Source: Nakamurella flava (GTDB lineage: Bacteria > Actinomycetota > Actinomycetes > Mycobacteriales > Nakamurellaceae). From it: a DNA stretch of 64,000 nt. The position numbers were made by a program, and so were the translations under genes. Positions within the stretch are counted from its first letter, which is position 1, and each line of letters opens with the position of its first letter. The stretch lies in the NCBI RefSeq assembly GCF_005298075.1, contig NZ_SZZH01000003.1, positions 682,001 to 746,000 on the forward strand. Reading direction: 5' to 3'. The notes below the pieces were generated by a model. The model made no database searches, had not been told where the DNA came from, and saw only the letters and a program-made list of their open reading frames with translations. Positions 54,852 through 64,000 of the stretch are shown here, one piece after another.

Positions 54852-55880
54852 TCAGGCGCCGATCGGGGGCCGAACGGCGAACAACGGGCGCGGATCCTGG
54901 AGCAACGCCGGCGGCTGGAACCGCGCCCGTTCGACGACGGAATGCCAGTGGACGTCGCGGCGGTGGACGATCGGGTCGCCGTGTGCGGCGGTGGCCGCGC
55001 GGGCGACCGTGTAGCTGTAGTCGCCGGTCACCTCGCCGATCAGGACCTGACGTCCCCGCGCGATCAGGACGCCCACCTGTCGACCCGGCTCGACGTCCTG
55101 CAGCAACCGGGACAGGGCGAGAAGCGGCCGGGTCACCCGGCCGGTCGGGGGGTCGAGCGTCGCCCGCAGGTCGGCCAGCGACAGCCCGGTCGCGTCCTGG
55201 ACCACCCCCGTCTCGACGCCCAGGCCGATGACGCCTTCGGTCAGCAGCCGGCCGAGCCGGTCCGCCGAGGTGGGGTTGACGATCCACCAGCAGGTGGCCG
55301 GGTCGACCACCGGCTCCTCGGTCGGCCTCGCCGCCCCCGGGTCGGCGCCGGGCCAGACGTAGTCGAGGTCGTCCGGCAGACCACCGTCCGGGCGGTCGGC
55401 GGTCCGCTCGCCCGGGTCCCGCTCGGCCCGCTCGCCCAGGTCTGCCTCGGTGGCGCCGGCCGCGGTTTTCCGGCTCGGGCCGAAGAGCGGGCCGTAGTGG
55501 TCGGGGTCCTTGCCGAGCAGCTTGCTGCGGTGCGAACGGTGCAGTTTTTCCCGGCCGAGCCAGCCCGGTAACCGGCCGGCCGCCTGCAGGTCGTCCTGGG
55601 TGAGCCCGACGACGTCCGGGGCGAACTCGGCGATCTGGTCCGCCGTGGTGTCCGGAAACCCGCGGCGTCGCCATTCGTCGACGCAGTCCAGCCCGTACCG
55701 CACCAGCGCGTCGACCCGACCCCGCCACATCACCACGGCCGGATGGTTGCGCCAGCCGTACTCCGGGAGCGTCAGCGCCCGCAGGATCTGCAGGGTCTCG
55801 ACCCGCTGCTTGCCCAGCCGCGGGGTGTCCAGGAGGGCGGCCGACGTGGCGAAGTCCGGATCGGGGAGAAAGGTCTGCAC
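54852..55880 (-). CDS. Fusion of an MSMEG_6728/Pyr_excise-like domain with an EVE/PUA-like domain
   Basis: 342 residues in two parts joined by a charged, Asp/Arg-rich linker (about residues 145-190). The N-terminal part, MQTFLPDPDFATSAALLDTP, LGKQRVETLQILRAL and NHPAVVMWRG, matches the family labelled pyrimidine-dimer DNA glycosylase/MSMEG_6728. The C-terminal part has WWIVNPTS, a G-x-V-x-G core, VLIGEVTGDYSYT and HRRDVHW, the pattern of EVE/PUA-like modules beside restriction-type nucleases, which in known cases read modified bases. No nuclease motif is present. GTG start with a weak ribosome site. Function in DNA repair or base-modification sensing is an inference. Confidence 0.62.
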   Translation of the reverse strand: MQTFLPDPDFATSAALLDTPRLGKQRVETLQILRALTLPEYGWRNHPAVVMWRGRVDALVRYGLDCVDEWRRRGFPDTTADQIAEFAPDVVGLTQDDLQAAGRLPGWLGREKLHRSHRSKLLGKDPDHYGPLFGPSRKTAAGATEADLGERAERDPGERTADRPDGGLPDDLDYVWPGADPGAARPTEEPVVDPATCWWIVNPTSADRLGRLLTEGVIGLGVETGVVQDATGLSLADLRATLDPPTGRVTRPLLALSRLLQDVEPGRQVGVLIARGRQVLIGEVTGDYSYTVARAATAAHGDPIVHRRDVHWHSVVERARFQPPALLQDPRPLFAVRPPIGA

Positions 55881-55941
55881 GATGGGCAGAGTTGCCCGCC
55901 GGGGTCGGTCTCACGCCGCTCGCCCTGGTTAGGGTGTCGGG

Positions 55942-56184
55942 GTGCGGGTCGTCGCCGAGTTCACCTCCGAACCCTTCCAGGGGGAGGGGCAACCGCCCCC
56001 GCACGCCCAGGCGGCGTGGGAGGTGGTCGATGCCTCTGGTCTGCACGGTGACTTCGGGCCGTTCGGCACCGAGGTCGACGGTGACCTCGAGGTGGTCGCC
56101 GACACCCTGCGGGACGTCATCGCGGCCGCCCTGCGATCGGGCGCGAGCCGCATCACCCTGCAGGTCCGTCCGGACGGGCCATGA
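55942..56184 (+). CDS. Small thiamine-binding-like (MTH1187/YqgV family) protein
   Basis: 80 residues, GTG start. MRVVAEFTSEPFQGEGQPPP, then ASGLHGDFGPFGTEVDGD and ALRSGASRITLQVR fit the small ferredoxin-like MTH1187/YqgV fold, whose members bind thiamine. Overlaps the next gene (ATGA), so product and regulator are made together. Acting as a ligand-sensing partner for that regulator is an inference. Confidence 0.6.
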   Translation: MRVVAEFTSEPFQGEGQPPPHAQAAWEVVDASGLHGDFGPFGTEVDGDLEVVADTLRDVIAAALRSGASRITLQVRPDGP

Positions 56185-56642
56185 GCGAGGTCGACGCGCT
56201 GGTCGCGGACCCGTCGGACGAGGTGTCCGCCGCGGAACTGCTGGGCGCGGTGCGGCCGCTCCTCGACCGGATCGGTGCCCGTCTGGTGGACCCGGCCGAG
56301 CTGGATGCCCGGGATGTGCCGTTGCACTGGCGGGGCGCGGTGGTGGCCGGGGTGCGGCTGCCCGGCCCGGTCACCGGCGAGCCGGCCGGGTCGGCGGACG
56401 GCGGGTCGCCGGCCGGGACCGAGGACGCGGATCTCGGTGGGTTGGCCGGCATCCTCGCGAGCGTGGAGCGGCAGTTCGACGAACCGCTGGCCGACCTGCC
56501 CCGCCCGGACAAGCAGCGGGCGGTGCGGCTGCTCGAGGAGGCCGGGGCGTTCTCCTATCGCAAGGCGGTGGAGACCGTCGCGGGCGCCCTGGGGGTCAGC
56601 CGCTTCACGGTCTACAACTACCTCAACCGCGAACGCGCGTAG
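56181..56642 (+). CDS. Putative transcriptional regulator with YheO/DauR-type helix-turn-helix
   Basis: 153 residues. The C-terminal 45, PRPDKQRAVRLLEEAGAFSY, KAVETVAGALGVSRFTVYNYL, match the HTH of the YheO/DauR family (HTH_22), where a hydrophobic helix precedes the recognition helix. The first 100 residues lack the usual PAS/sensor fold of that family and are Pro/Gly/Ala-rich. It stands 28 bases upstream of the palindrome that overlaps the purine-operon promoter, on the same strand, and is a natural candidate for binding there. Confidence 0.68.
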   Translation: MSEVDALVADPSDEVSAAELLGAVRPLLDRIGARLVDPAELDARDVPLHWRGAVVAGVRLPGPVTGEPAGSADGGSPAGTEDADLGGLAGILASVERQFDEPLADLPRPDKQRAVRLLEEAGAFSYRKAVETVAGALGVSRFTVYNYLNRERA

Positions 56643-56670
56643 TGCGGCCCGACGGTCCGCACCGGTGTAT

Positions 56671-56685
56671 TCAACAAACTGTTGA
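56671..56685. promoter_or_regulatory. Palindromic operator at the purine promoter
   Basis: TCAACA-AAC-TGTTGA, a perfect six-base inverted repeat with a three-base centre. It overlaps the first four bases of the -35 hexamer, so a bound protein would block RNA polymerase. It is the most AT-rich spot nearby. Confidence 0.7.
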
Positions 56686-56710
56686 CGTGGCCTGGGTCAC
56701 TCGCTAGATT
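56682..56710 (+). promoter_or_regulatory. Sigma-70-type promoter of the purine catabolism operon
   Basis: TTGACG (56682-56687), exactly 17 bases, then TAGATT (56705-56710). Both hexamers are near consensus, the best promoter match I found in the window. Transcription should begin near 56717. Confidence 0.72.
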
Positions 56711-56716
56711 CCGTTG

Positions 56717-56788
56717 GGCGGAAGACAAGTTCCGCCGAAGTCGTGAGTGCGGGACCACCGACACCGTCGTCTCCGGTCCCGCCCTCAC
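56717..56788 (+). other. Structured 5' leader: two hairpins
   Basis: A seven-base perfect stem (56717-56723 with 56730-56736) at the very start of the predicted transcript, then a 14-base stem (56743-56756 with 56775-56788) with one mismatch and an 18-base loop. The leader to the permease start is about 320 bases, long enough for a regulatory RNA. Confidence 0.6.
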
Positions 56789-56820
56789 GGACCCACCGCT
56801 CAACGGAGAGCAGGTCCTCC

Positions 56821-56883
56821 ATGCCGCTACGGCCGCCGCCGCGCCCGACGACCCACCACTGCGATCCGAGCCCGGGTCCGTAA
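56821..56883 (+). CDS. Candidate proline-rich leader peptide
   Basis: A 20-codon frame, MPLRPPPRPT-THHCDPSPGP then TAA, inside the purine-operon leader. A GGAGAG lies 10-15 bases upstream of its ATG. PPP would slow ribosomes, and HH-C is unusual. It may be a translational attenuator, or chance in a GC-rich leader. Confidence 0.35.
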   Translation: MPLRPPPRPTTHHCDPSPGP

Positions 56884-57039
56884 CCCCGCCGACACGCCCG
56901 CGCCGTACACCAGCACATTCACCGCCGCAGACTGCGCGCACACTTCCCCCGCGGCCGTCTCGCGGCCGCAGTCCGGTCCACTCCCGTCCGCCGGGTACGC
57001 AGCAGCGTGCCCTGGCCGTCCTCCGGATCAGAGGTCTCC

Positions 57040-59523
57040 ATGGCTTCCACCACCACGTCGGGCCGATCGGCCCGGACCACGTCCGTCAAACACCCGGTCG
57101 ATCAGGTTCTGCCGATCCCGAAGCTCGCCGTCTACGGCATCCAGCACGTCCTGGCGTTCTACGCCGGCGCCGTCGTGGTGCCGATCCTGCTGGCCAACGC
57201 CATCGGTTTGAGCCAGCAGGAACTGATCCACCTCATCAACGCCGACCTGTTCACCTGCGGCATCGCCTCGATCATCCAGTCTGTCGGGTTCTGGAAGATC
57301 GGCGTCCGGCTGCCGCTGCTGCAGGGCGTGACGTTCACCGCGGTCAGCCCGATGATCGCCATCGCGATGGCCCAGGGCGGTGGCACCCAGGGCCTGGTCT
57401 ACATCTACGGCTCGGTCATCGTCGCCGGCCTGTTCACGTTCCTCATCGCGCCGTACTTCGCCAAGCTCATCCGGTTTTTCCCGCCGGTGGTCACCGGTTC
57501 GGTCATCCTGATCATCGGTATCGCGCTGCTGCCGGTGGCCGCGGCCGACGCCGTCGGCGGGGCCGCCACCCCGGACCCGACCAACCCGAAGAACCTGGCC
57601 TACGCCCTGGGCACCCTGCTGCTGATCGTGCTGATCCAGCGCGTCTTCAAGGGCTTCCTGGCCACCGTTGCCGTGCTGGCGGGCCTGGTCATCGGCACCG
57701 CGGTCGCCGCGCTGCTGGGCGACGCGCACTTCGACGGCCTGGCCGACTCCGCCTGGTTCGGCGTCACCACCCCGTTCTTCTTCGGTCTGCCCAAGTTCTC
57801 GGTGGCCGCGATCATCTCGATGATCGTCGTCATGCTGATCACCGCGGTGGAGACCACCGGCGACGTCTTCGCCACCGGCGAGATCGTCGAGAAGCGGGTC
57901 GGCGCCGAGGACGTCTCCCGCGCCCTGCGGGCCGACGGGCTGTCCACCTTCCTCGGTGGAGTGCTCAACTCGTTCCCGTACACCTGCTTCGCCGAGAACG
58001 TGGGCCTGGTCCGGCTGACCCGGGTCAAGAGCCGCTATGTGGTTGCCGCCGCCGGTGTCTTCATGATCGTCATCGGCCTCATCCCCAAGGCCGGTGCCCT
58101 GGTCGCCAGCATCCCGCACCCGGTGCTGGGCGGCGCCGCCCTGGCCATGTTCGCCACCGTCGCGGTGGTCGGCATCCAGACCCTGTCCCGGGTCGACTTC
58201 CATGACCACCGCAACGTTGTCATCGTCGGCACCAGCGTGGGTCTGGCCGTCTTCGTGACGTTCCAGCCGGACGTGGCCAAGGCCGTCCCGGAGTGGGCGC
58301 AAATCATCCTGGGCAGCGGTATCACCCTGGGCAGCCTGACCGCGATCATCCTGAACCTGGTGTTCCACCACCTGGACCGCGGGCACGGCCCGGCCGTCGC
58401 CGGCACCCCCGGCAAGGGCGTCATCCGGCTGGACGCGGTCAACAAGATGAGCCGCGACGAGTTCGTCCGCACGTTCTCGGCGCTGTTTCACGGACCCACC
58501 TGGGTGACCGAGCGGGCGTACGACCTGCGCCCGTTCGCCGACACCCCGGCGTTGCGCGCCGCGTTCCAGGACGCCCTGTTCACCGCGAACAACACCGAGC
58601 TGCGCGAGCTGCTCTCGTCCTACCCTGAGCTGGGCGGCGATTCCGACGGGAACTCCTCGGCGGAGTCGAAGAAGGATCGGACCGCGTCCGGTCTGGCCCT
58701 GCTGGACGACGAGGACCACGAGCGCTTCAGCCACCTCAACCAGGCCTACCGCGAGCGGTTCGGCATCCCGCTGATCATGTCCGTGCGTGACCTGGACAAG
58801 CGGGACACCATCCTGCGGCACGGCTGGGAGCGCATGCAGAACTCGCCGAACCAGGAGCGGGCGACCGCCCTCATCGAGGTCTCCAAGATCGCCAACCACC
58901 GGTTCGACGACCTGGTCGCCGACGCCAGCCCGCTGGTGCTGCCCCGGGCCATCCTGCTGGAGGAGGTGGATGCCCTGACCACGCCCCCGACCGCGTCGGC
59001 CCATCGGCGCCCCGAGGGGCCGCTGGAAGCCGGGACGCGGCGCTTCAACTCCGCGCCCGAGTCCGAGGCCCGGCAGCAGCTGCAGACGTGTCTGGACGTG
59101 CCCCGCTGGGTCGACGACGTGCTGTCCGGCCGCCCCTACGAGTCCGCGCAGCACCTGCTGCACCGGGCCCGCGACGCTGCCGCCGACTTCAGCGACGACG
59201 AGCTGTACGCCGCGTTGGCCCGCCATCCGCGGATCGGCGAGCGCGCCGGGGCCGGTCACGACGTGGCCTTCTCCCAGCGCGAGCAGTCCGCCGTCGGGCA
59301 GGCCGGGCAGGAGACCCAGCAGGCCATCCTGGCCGGGAACGCCGAGTACGAGCAGAAGTTCGACCGGGTGTTCCTCATCCGGGCCGCCGGCCGTTCGGCC
59401 GACGAGATCCTGTCCGAGCTGCGTCGCCGGCTGGGCAACTCGCCGGAGGCCGAACGCACGGAGGTGGTCACCCAGCTGCGAGAGATCGCACTGACCCGCC
59501 TGGAGCAGATACTGGCCTCCTAG
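57040..59523 (+). CDS. Xanthine/uracil permease fused to two OHCU decarboxylase domains
   Basis: 827 residues in three parts. Residues about 15-445 are an NCS2 (xanthine/uracil) permease with some 12-14 membrane helices and the family signature AENVGLVRLTR (N-x-G-x4-T-R). Residues about 460-650 match the 2-oxo-4-hydroxy-4-carboxy-5-ureidoimidazoline decarboxylase (UraD) fold (LNQAYRERFGIPLIMSVRDL), but the catalytic HPxL is SYPELGG (Tyr528) and the S-x-x-E-Q acid is lost. Residues about 668-827 are a second UraD domain that keeps RHPRIGER (His729) and SQREQSA. UraD makes S-allantoin after uricase. Start is ATG 57040 with GAGG upstream. It heads the xdhABC operon. Confidence 0.85.
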   Translation: MASTTTSGRSARTTSVKHPVDQVLPIPKLAVYGIQHVLAFYAGAVVVPILLANAIGLSQQELIHLINADLFTCGIASIIQSVGFWKIGVRLPLLQGVTFTAVSPMIAIAMAQGGGTQGLVYIYGSVIVAGLFTFLIAPYFAKLIRFFPPVVTGSVILIIGIALLPVAAADAVGGAATPDPTNPKNLAYALGTLLLIVLIQRVFKGFLATVAVLAGLVIGTAVAALLGDAHFDGLADSAWFGVTTPFFFGLPKFSVAAIISMIVVMLITAVETTGDVFATGEIVEKRVGAEDVSRALRADGLSTFLGGVLNSFPYTCFAENVGLVRLTRVKSRYVVAAAGVFMIVIGLIPKAGALVASIPHPVLGGAALAMFATVAVVGIQTLSRVDFHDHRNVVIVGTSVGLAVFVTFQPDVAKAVPEWAQIILGSGITLGSLTAIILNLVFHHLDRGHGPAVAGTPGKGVIRLDAVNKMSRDEFVRTFSALFHGPTWVTERAYDLRPFADTPALRAAFQDALFTANNTELRELLSSYPELGGDSDGNSSAESKKDRTASGLALLDDEDHERFSHLNQAYRERFGIPLIMSVRDLDKRDTILRHGWERMQNSPNQERATALIEVSKIANHRFDDLVADASPLVLPRAILLEEVDALTTPPTASAHRRPEGPLEAGTRRFNSAPESEARQQLQTCLDVPRWVDDVLSGRPYESAQHLLHRARDAAADFSDDELYAALARHPRIGERAGAGHDVAFSQREQSAVGQAGQETQQAILAGNAEYEQKFDRVFLIRAAGRSADEILSELRRRLGNSPEAERTEVVTQLREIALTRLEQILAS

Positions 59524-59569
59524 GCCACGCACTGCCGCCGCCCGCAGTCCACCGCCGCACACGCCACAG

Positions 59570-59600
59570 CCCCCGCCGGTCCACCCCGGACCGGCGGGGG
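59570..59600 (+). terminator. Intra-operon hairpin before xdhA
   Basis: A perfect 13-base stem (59570-59582 with 59588-59600) with a five-base loop in the 93-base gap. Its 3' arm ends five bases before the GGGAG that serves xdhA, so it may reduce or regulate xdhA expression. Confidence 0.65.
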
Positions 59601-59616
59601 AGCAGGGAGTTCCATC

Positions 59617-61223
59617 ATGATCCAGCAGGTGATCGCCCCCCACGCCCAGCGGGCCGGCGGGACGTCTCCGGCGGCGGACGAGCCGTCCGTCGTGGTCAAC
59701 GGCCGGGCCCGCCCGCTCGGCCCGGTCGGCGGGCACACCACCCTGTTGGAGTGGCTGCGCGGCACCGGGTTCACCGGGTGCAAGGAGGGCTGCGCCGAGG
59801 GCGAGTGCGGCGCGTGCGCCGTGCTGGTGGCCCGCCCCGAGGGTCCCGACGCCGTCGGTGGGGAGGACACCACCCGGTGGACGGCGATCAACGCCTGCCT
59901 GGTCCCGGCCGCCGGTTTCGACGGCCAGGAGGTCGTCACCGCGGAGGGGCTCGGCGACCCCCGGGCGCTGCACCCGGTGCAGCAGCAGATGGCCGACCGC
60001 GGTGGCTCCCAGTGCGGGTACTGCACCCCGGGTTTCATCTGCTCGATGGCATCGGAGTACTACCGCCCCGATCGCACGCCGACCGGGACCACGGAGCGGG
60101 TCGCCGGGGCCGACCCGTCGGTGGCCGACGCCGCGGCGGACGGCCGTCCCGCGGACGACCCGGCCGCGCCGGGGCACGCCGTCGATCACGAGCACGGGCC
60201 CAACGGGTTCGATCTGCACGCCCTGTCCGGCAACCTGTGCCGCTGCACCGGCTACCGGCCGATCCGGGACGCCGCCTACGCCCTGGGTGAGCCGGCCGCC
60301 GACGACGCGCTGGCCGCCCGCCGGGCCGAGCCCGCTCCGGCCGCGCCGGCCACCGTCATCACCGAGGGTGGGACCGAGTACCGCCGCCCGACCGATCTGG
60401 CCGGCGCGTTGACCCTGCTGGCCGACAACCCGGGCGCCCGGATCGTCGCCGGGTCCACCGACTGGGGCGTCGAGCTCAACATCCGGCACTCCCGGGCCGA
60501 CCTGACCGTCGCCGTCGATCGCATCGCCGAGCTGCGCGAGTTCACGATCGAGCCGGACGCGCTCGTCATCGGCGCCGCGCTGACGCTGTCCGAGGTGGAG
60601 CGCGCGGTGGCCGGGCGGGTGCCGCTGCTGTCCGAGCTGTTCCCGCAGTTCGCCTCCCGGCTGATCCGCAACGGCGCCACGCTGGGCGGCAACCTGGGCA
60701 CCGGGTCGCCGATCGGCGACAGCCCGCCCGTCCTGCTGGCCCTGGACTGCTCGCTGGTCCTGGCCTCGACGGCGGGGGAGCGCACGGTGCCGCTGAGTGA
60801 GTACTTCACCGGCTACCGGAAGTCCGTGCGCCGGCCCGACGAGCTGATCGGCGCGATCCGGGTGCCCACCCCGGTCGCCCCGGTCACCGGGTTCCACAAG
60901 ATCGCCAAGCGGCGCTTCGACGACATCTCCAGCGTCGCGGTGGCTTTCGCCCTCGTGCTGGAGGGCCAGACCATCGCTGACATCAAGATCGGTCTGGGCG
61001 GCGTGGCCGCCACCCCGATCCGGGCCCGGGACACCGAGGCCGCCCTGGTCGGTCAACCGTGGACGGGGGCGACCGCCCGCGCGGCGGCCGAGATCCTCGC
61101 CGCCGAAGGCACTCCCATCGACGACCACCGGGCCAGTGCCGCCTACCGCCGGGCCATGCTCGGTACCGCCCTGCGCAAGTTCCACGCCCAGAACGCCGCC
61201 CCGCGGCAGAACGGGAGCTCCTC

Positions 61224-61227
<4 letters not shown>
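59617..61227 (+). CDS. xdhA: Xanthine dehydrogenase small subunit (Fe-S and FAD domains)
   Basis: 536 residues. First [2Fe-2S] domain with GCKEGCAEGECGACAVL, second with SQCGYCTPGFICSM and LCRCTGYRPI, then a Pro/Ala/Asp-rich insert and an FAD-binding domain (RIVAGSTDWG, LRLI(R)NGATLGGNLGTGSPIGD split). It carries electrons from molybdenum to NAD+ or another acceptor. The stretch between CSM and LSGN is unusually long (about 60 residues). Overlaps xdhB (GTGA). Confidence 0.93.
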
Positions 61228-63670
<2,443 letters not shown>

Positions 63671-63671
<1 letters not shown>

Positions 63672-64000
63672 TGGACTGGCTGGACGCGGTGACCCGGGCC
63701 CGGCGCGAAGGATCGCCGGTCGTCCTGGTCACCGTCGCCGCGGTGCGCGGGCACGCCCCGCGGGACGCCGGCGCCAAGATGGTCGTCGGCGCCGACCACA
63801 GCTGGGGCAGCGTCGGCGGCGGCAACCTGGAGGAGGCGGCGATCACCCGGGCGCGGGAGATCATCGCCACCGGTGTGATCACCCCGGAGACCCAGGTGTC
63901 CAAGCTGTCCGACAAGGCCCGTAACCGGCACGGCCGGCAGTGCTGCGGCGGCGAGGTCACCTTGCTGCTGGAGCCGTTGCCGGCCCGGCCGACCGTCGCG
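63671..64000 (+). CDS. xdhC: Xanthine dehydrogenase accessory protein XdhC (partial)
   Basis: The first 110 residues are in the window and the frame runs off the end. VLVTVAAVRGHAPRDAGAKMVV is the XdhC start (T-V-x-x-x-x-G-S/H-x-P-R-x-x-G-A-x-M), then GSVGGGNLE and the CCGG-containing NRHGRQCCGGEV. It binds molybdenum cofactor and inserts it into XdhB after sulfuration. Starts in a one-base overlap with xdhB. Confidence 0.93.

Noticed and set aside
57028-61185. A 1385-codon open frame on the minus strand
   Set aside because: It is antisense to the permease fusion and xdhA, both with clear motifs. Its composition (Gly, Arg, Asp, Gln-rich, no domain pattern) is that of a GC-rich shadow frame.

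Overview
This 64 kb window is GC-rich (long open antisense frames, G/C-biased third codon positions, many GTG starts, 4-base ATGA/GTGA gene overlaps) and comes from an actinobacterial chromosome. The gene content and order point to the mycobacteria/Nakamurella/Pseudonocardia side of the phylum. From memory, the core order trpS - yihY - dacB - sdhCDAB - cdd - deoA - add - upp - pmm - punA is the order of the Mycobacterium tuberculosis Rv3307-Rv3336 neighbourhood, here enlarged by local insertions. The exact genus cannot be fixed from the sequence. I saw no rRNA, tRNA, CRISPR array, insertion sequence or prophage.

Layout. 1-2.6 kb: an operon of a (partial) TIM-barrel protein, a Rieske oxygenase and its flavin/ferredoxin reductase. 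2.7-6.6 kb: trpS, a YihY/BrkB membrane protein and a D-Ala-D-Ala carboxypeptidase. 6.7-11.7 kb: a giant fused ABC exporter with one degenerate ATP site, a GNAT acetyltransferase and thioredoxin. 12-14.9 kb: a LuxR-type regulator whose receiver lacks its phospho-Asp, then an unusual trypsin-like protease with a small transthyretin-like partner. 14.9-18.4 kb: succinate dehydrogenase sdhCDAB. 18.8-20.9 kb: two coupled exported fibronectin-III paralogues. 21-32 kb: nucleoside uptake (BMP lipoprotein, ATPase, two permeases) with cdd, deoA and add, plus a VapBC module, an OsmC protein, a YqeY protein and an FAD monooxygenase. 32-36.8 kb: conserved hypotheticals and the ferredoxin-NADP reductase fprA with a candidate iron box. 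37-40.8 kb: deoC with two aldehyde dehydrogenase genes, one truncated and lacking catalytic residues. 40.9-47.6 kb: DUF937 protein, F420-type nitroreductase, esterase, upp, two lipoproteins, pmm, punA. 47.8-55.9 kb: Ser/Thr kinase, meaB, NTF2-like proteins, DUF429, an acyl-CoA dehydrogenase, an MFS transporter and a DNA-glycosylase-like/EVE-like fusion. 55.9-64 kb: a purine catabolism island.

How the genes work together. The BMP transporter, Cdd, DeoA, DeoC, Add, PunA, Upp and the phosphohexomutase form a nucleoside import and salvage set: deamination, phosphorolysis, pentose-phosphate isomerisation and aldol cleavage, base recapture. The last region oxidises purines: a regulator pair precedes a well-formed promoter with an overlapping palindrome, a structured leader, a purine permease fused to two OHCU decarboxylase domains, then xdhA, xdhB and the start of xdhC. 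Uricase is not in the window.

The strongest candidates for something undescribed are the permease-OHCU-OHCU triple fusion with an apparently inactivated first OHCU domain, its leader and operator, the cytoplasmic-looking serine protease with its small beta-sandwich partner and nearby pseudo-receiver regulator, and the MSMEG_6728-like/EVE-like fusion.
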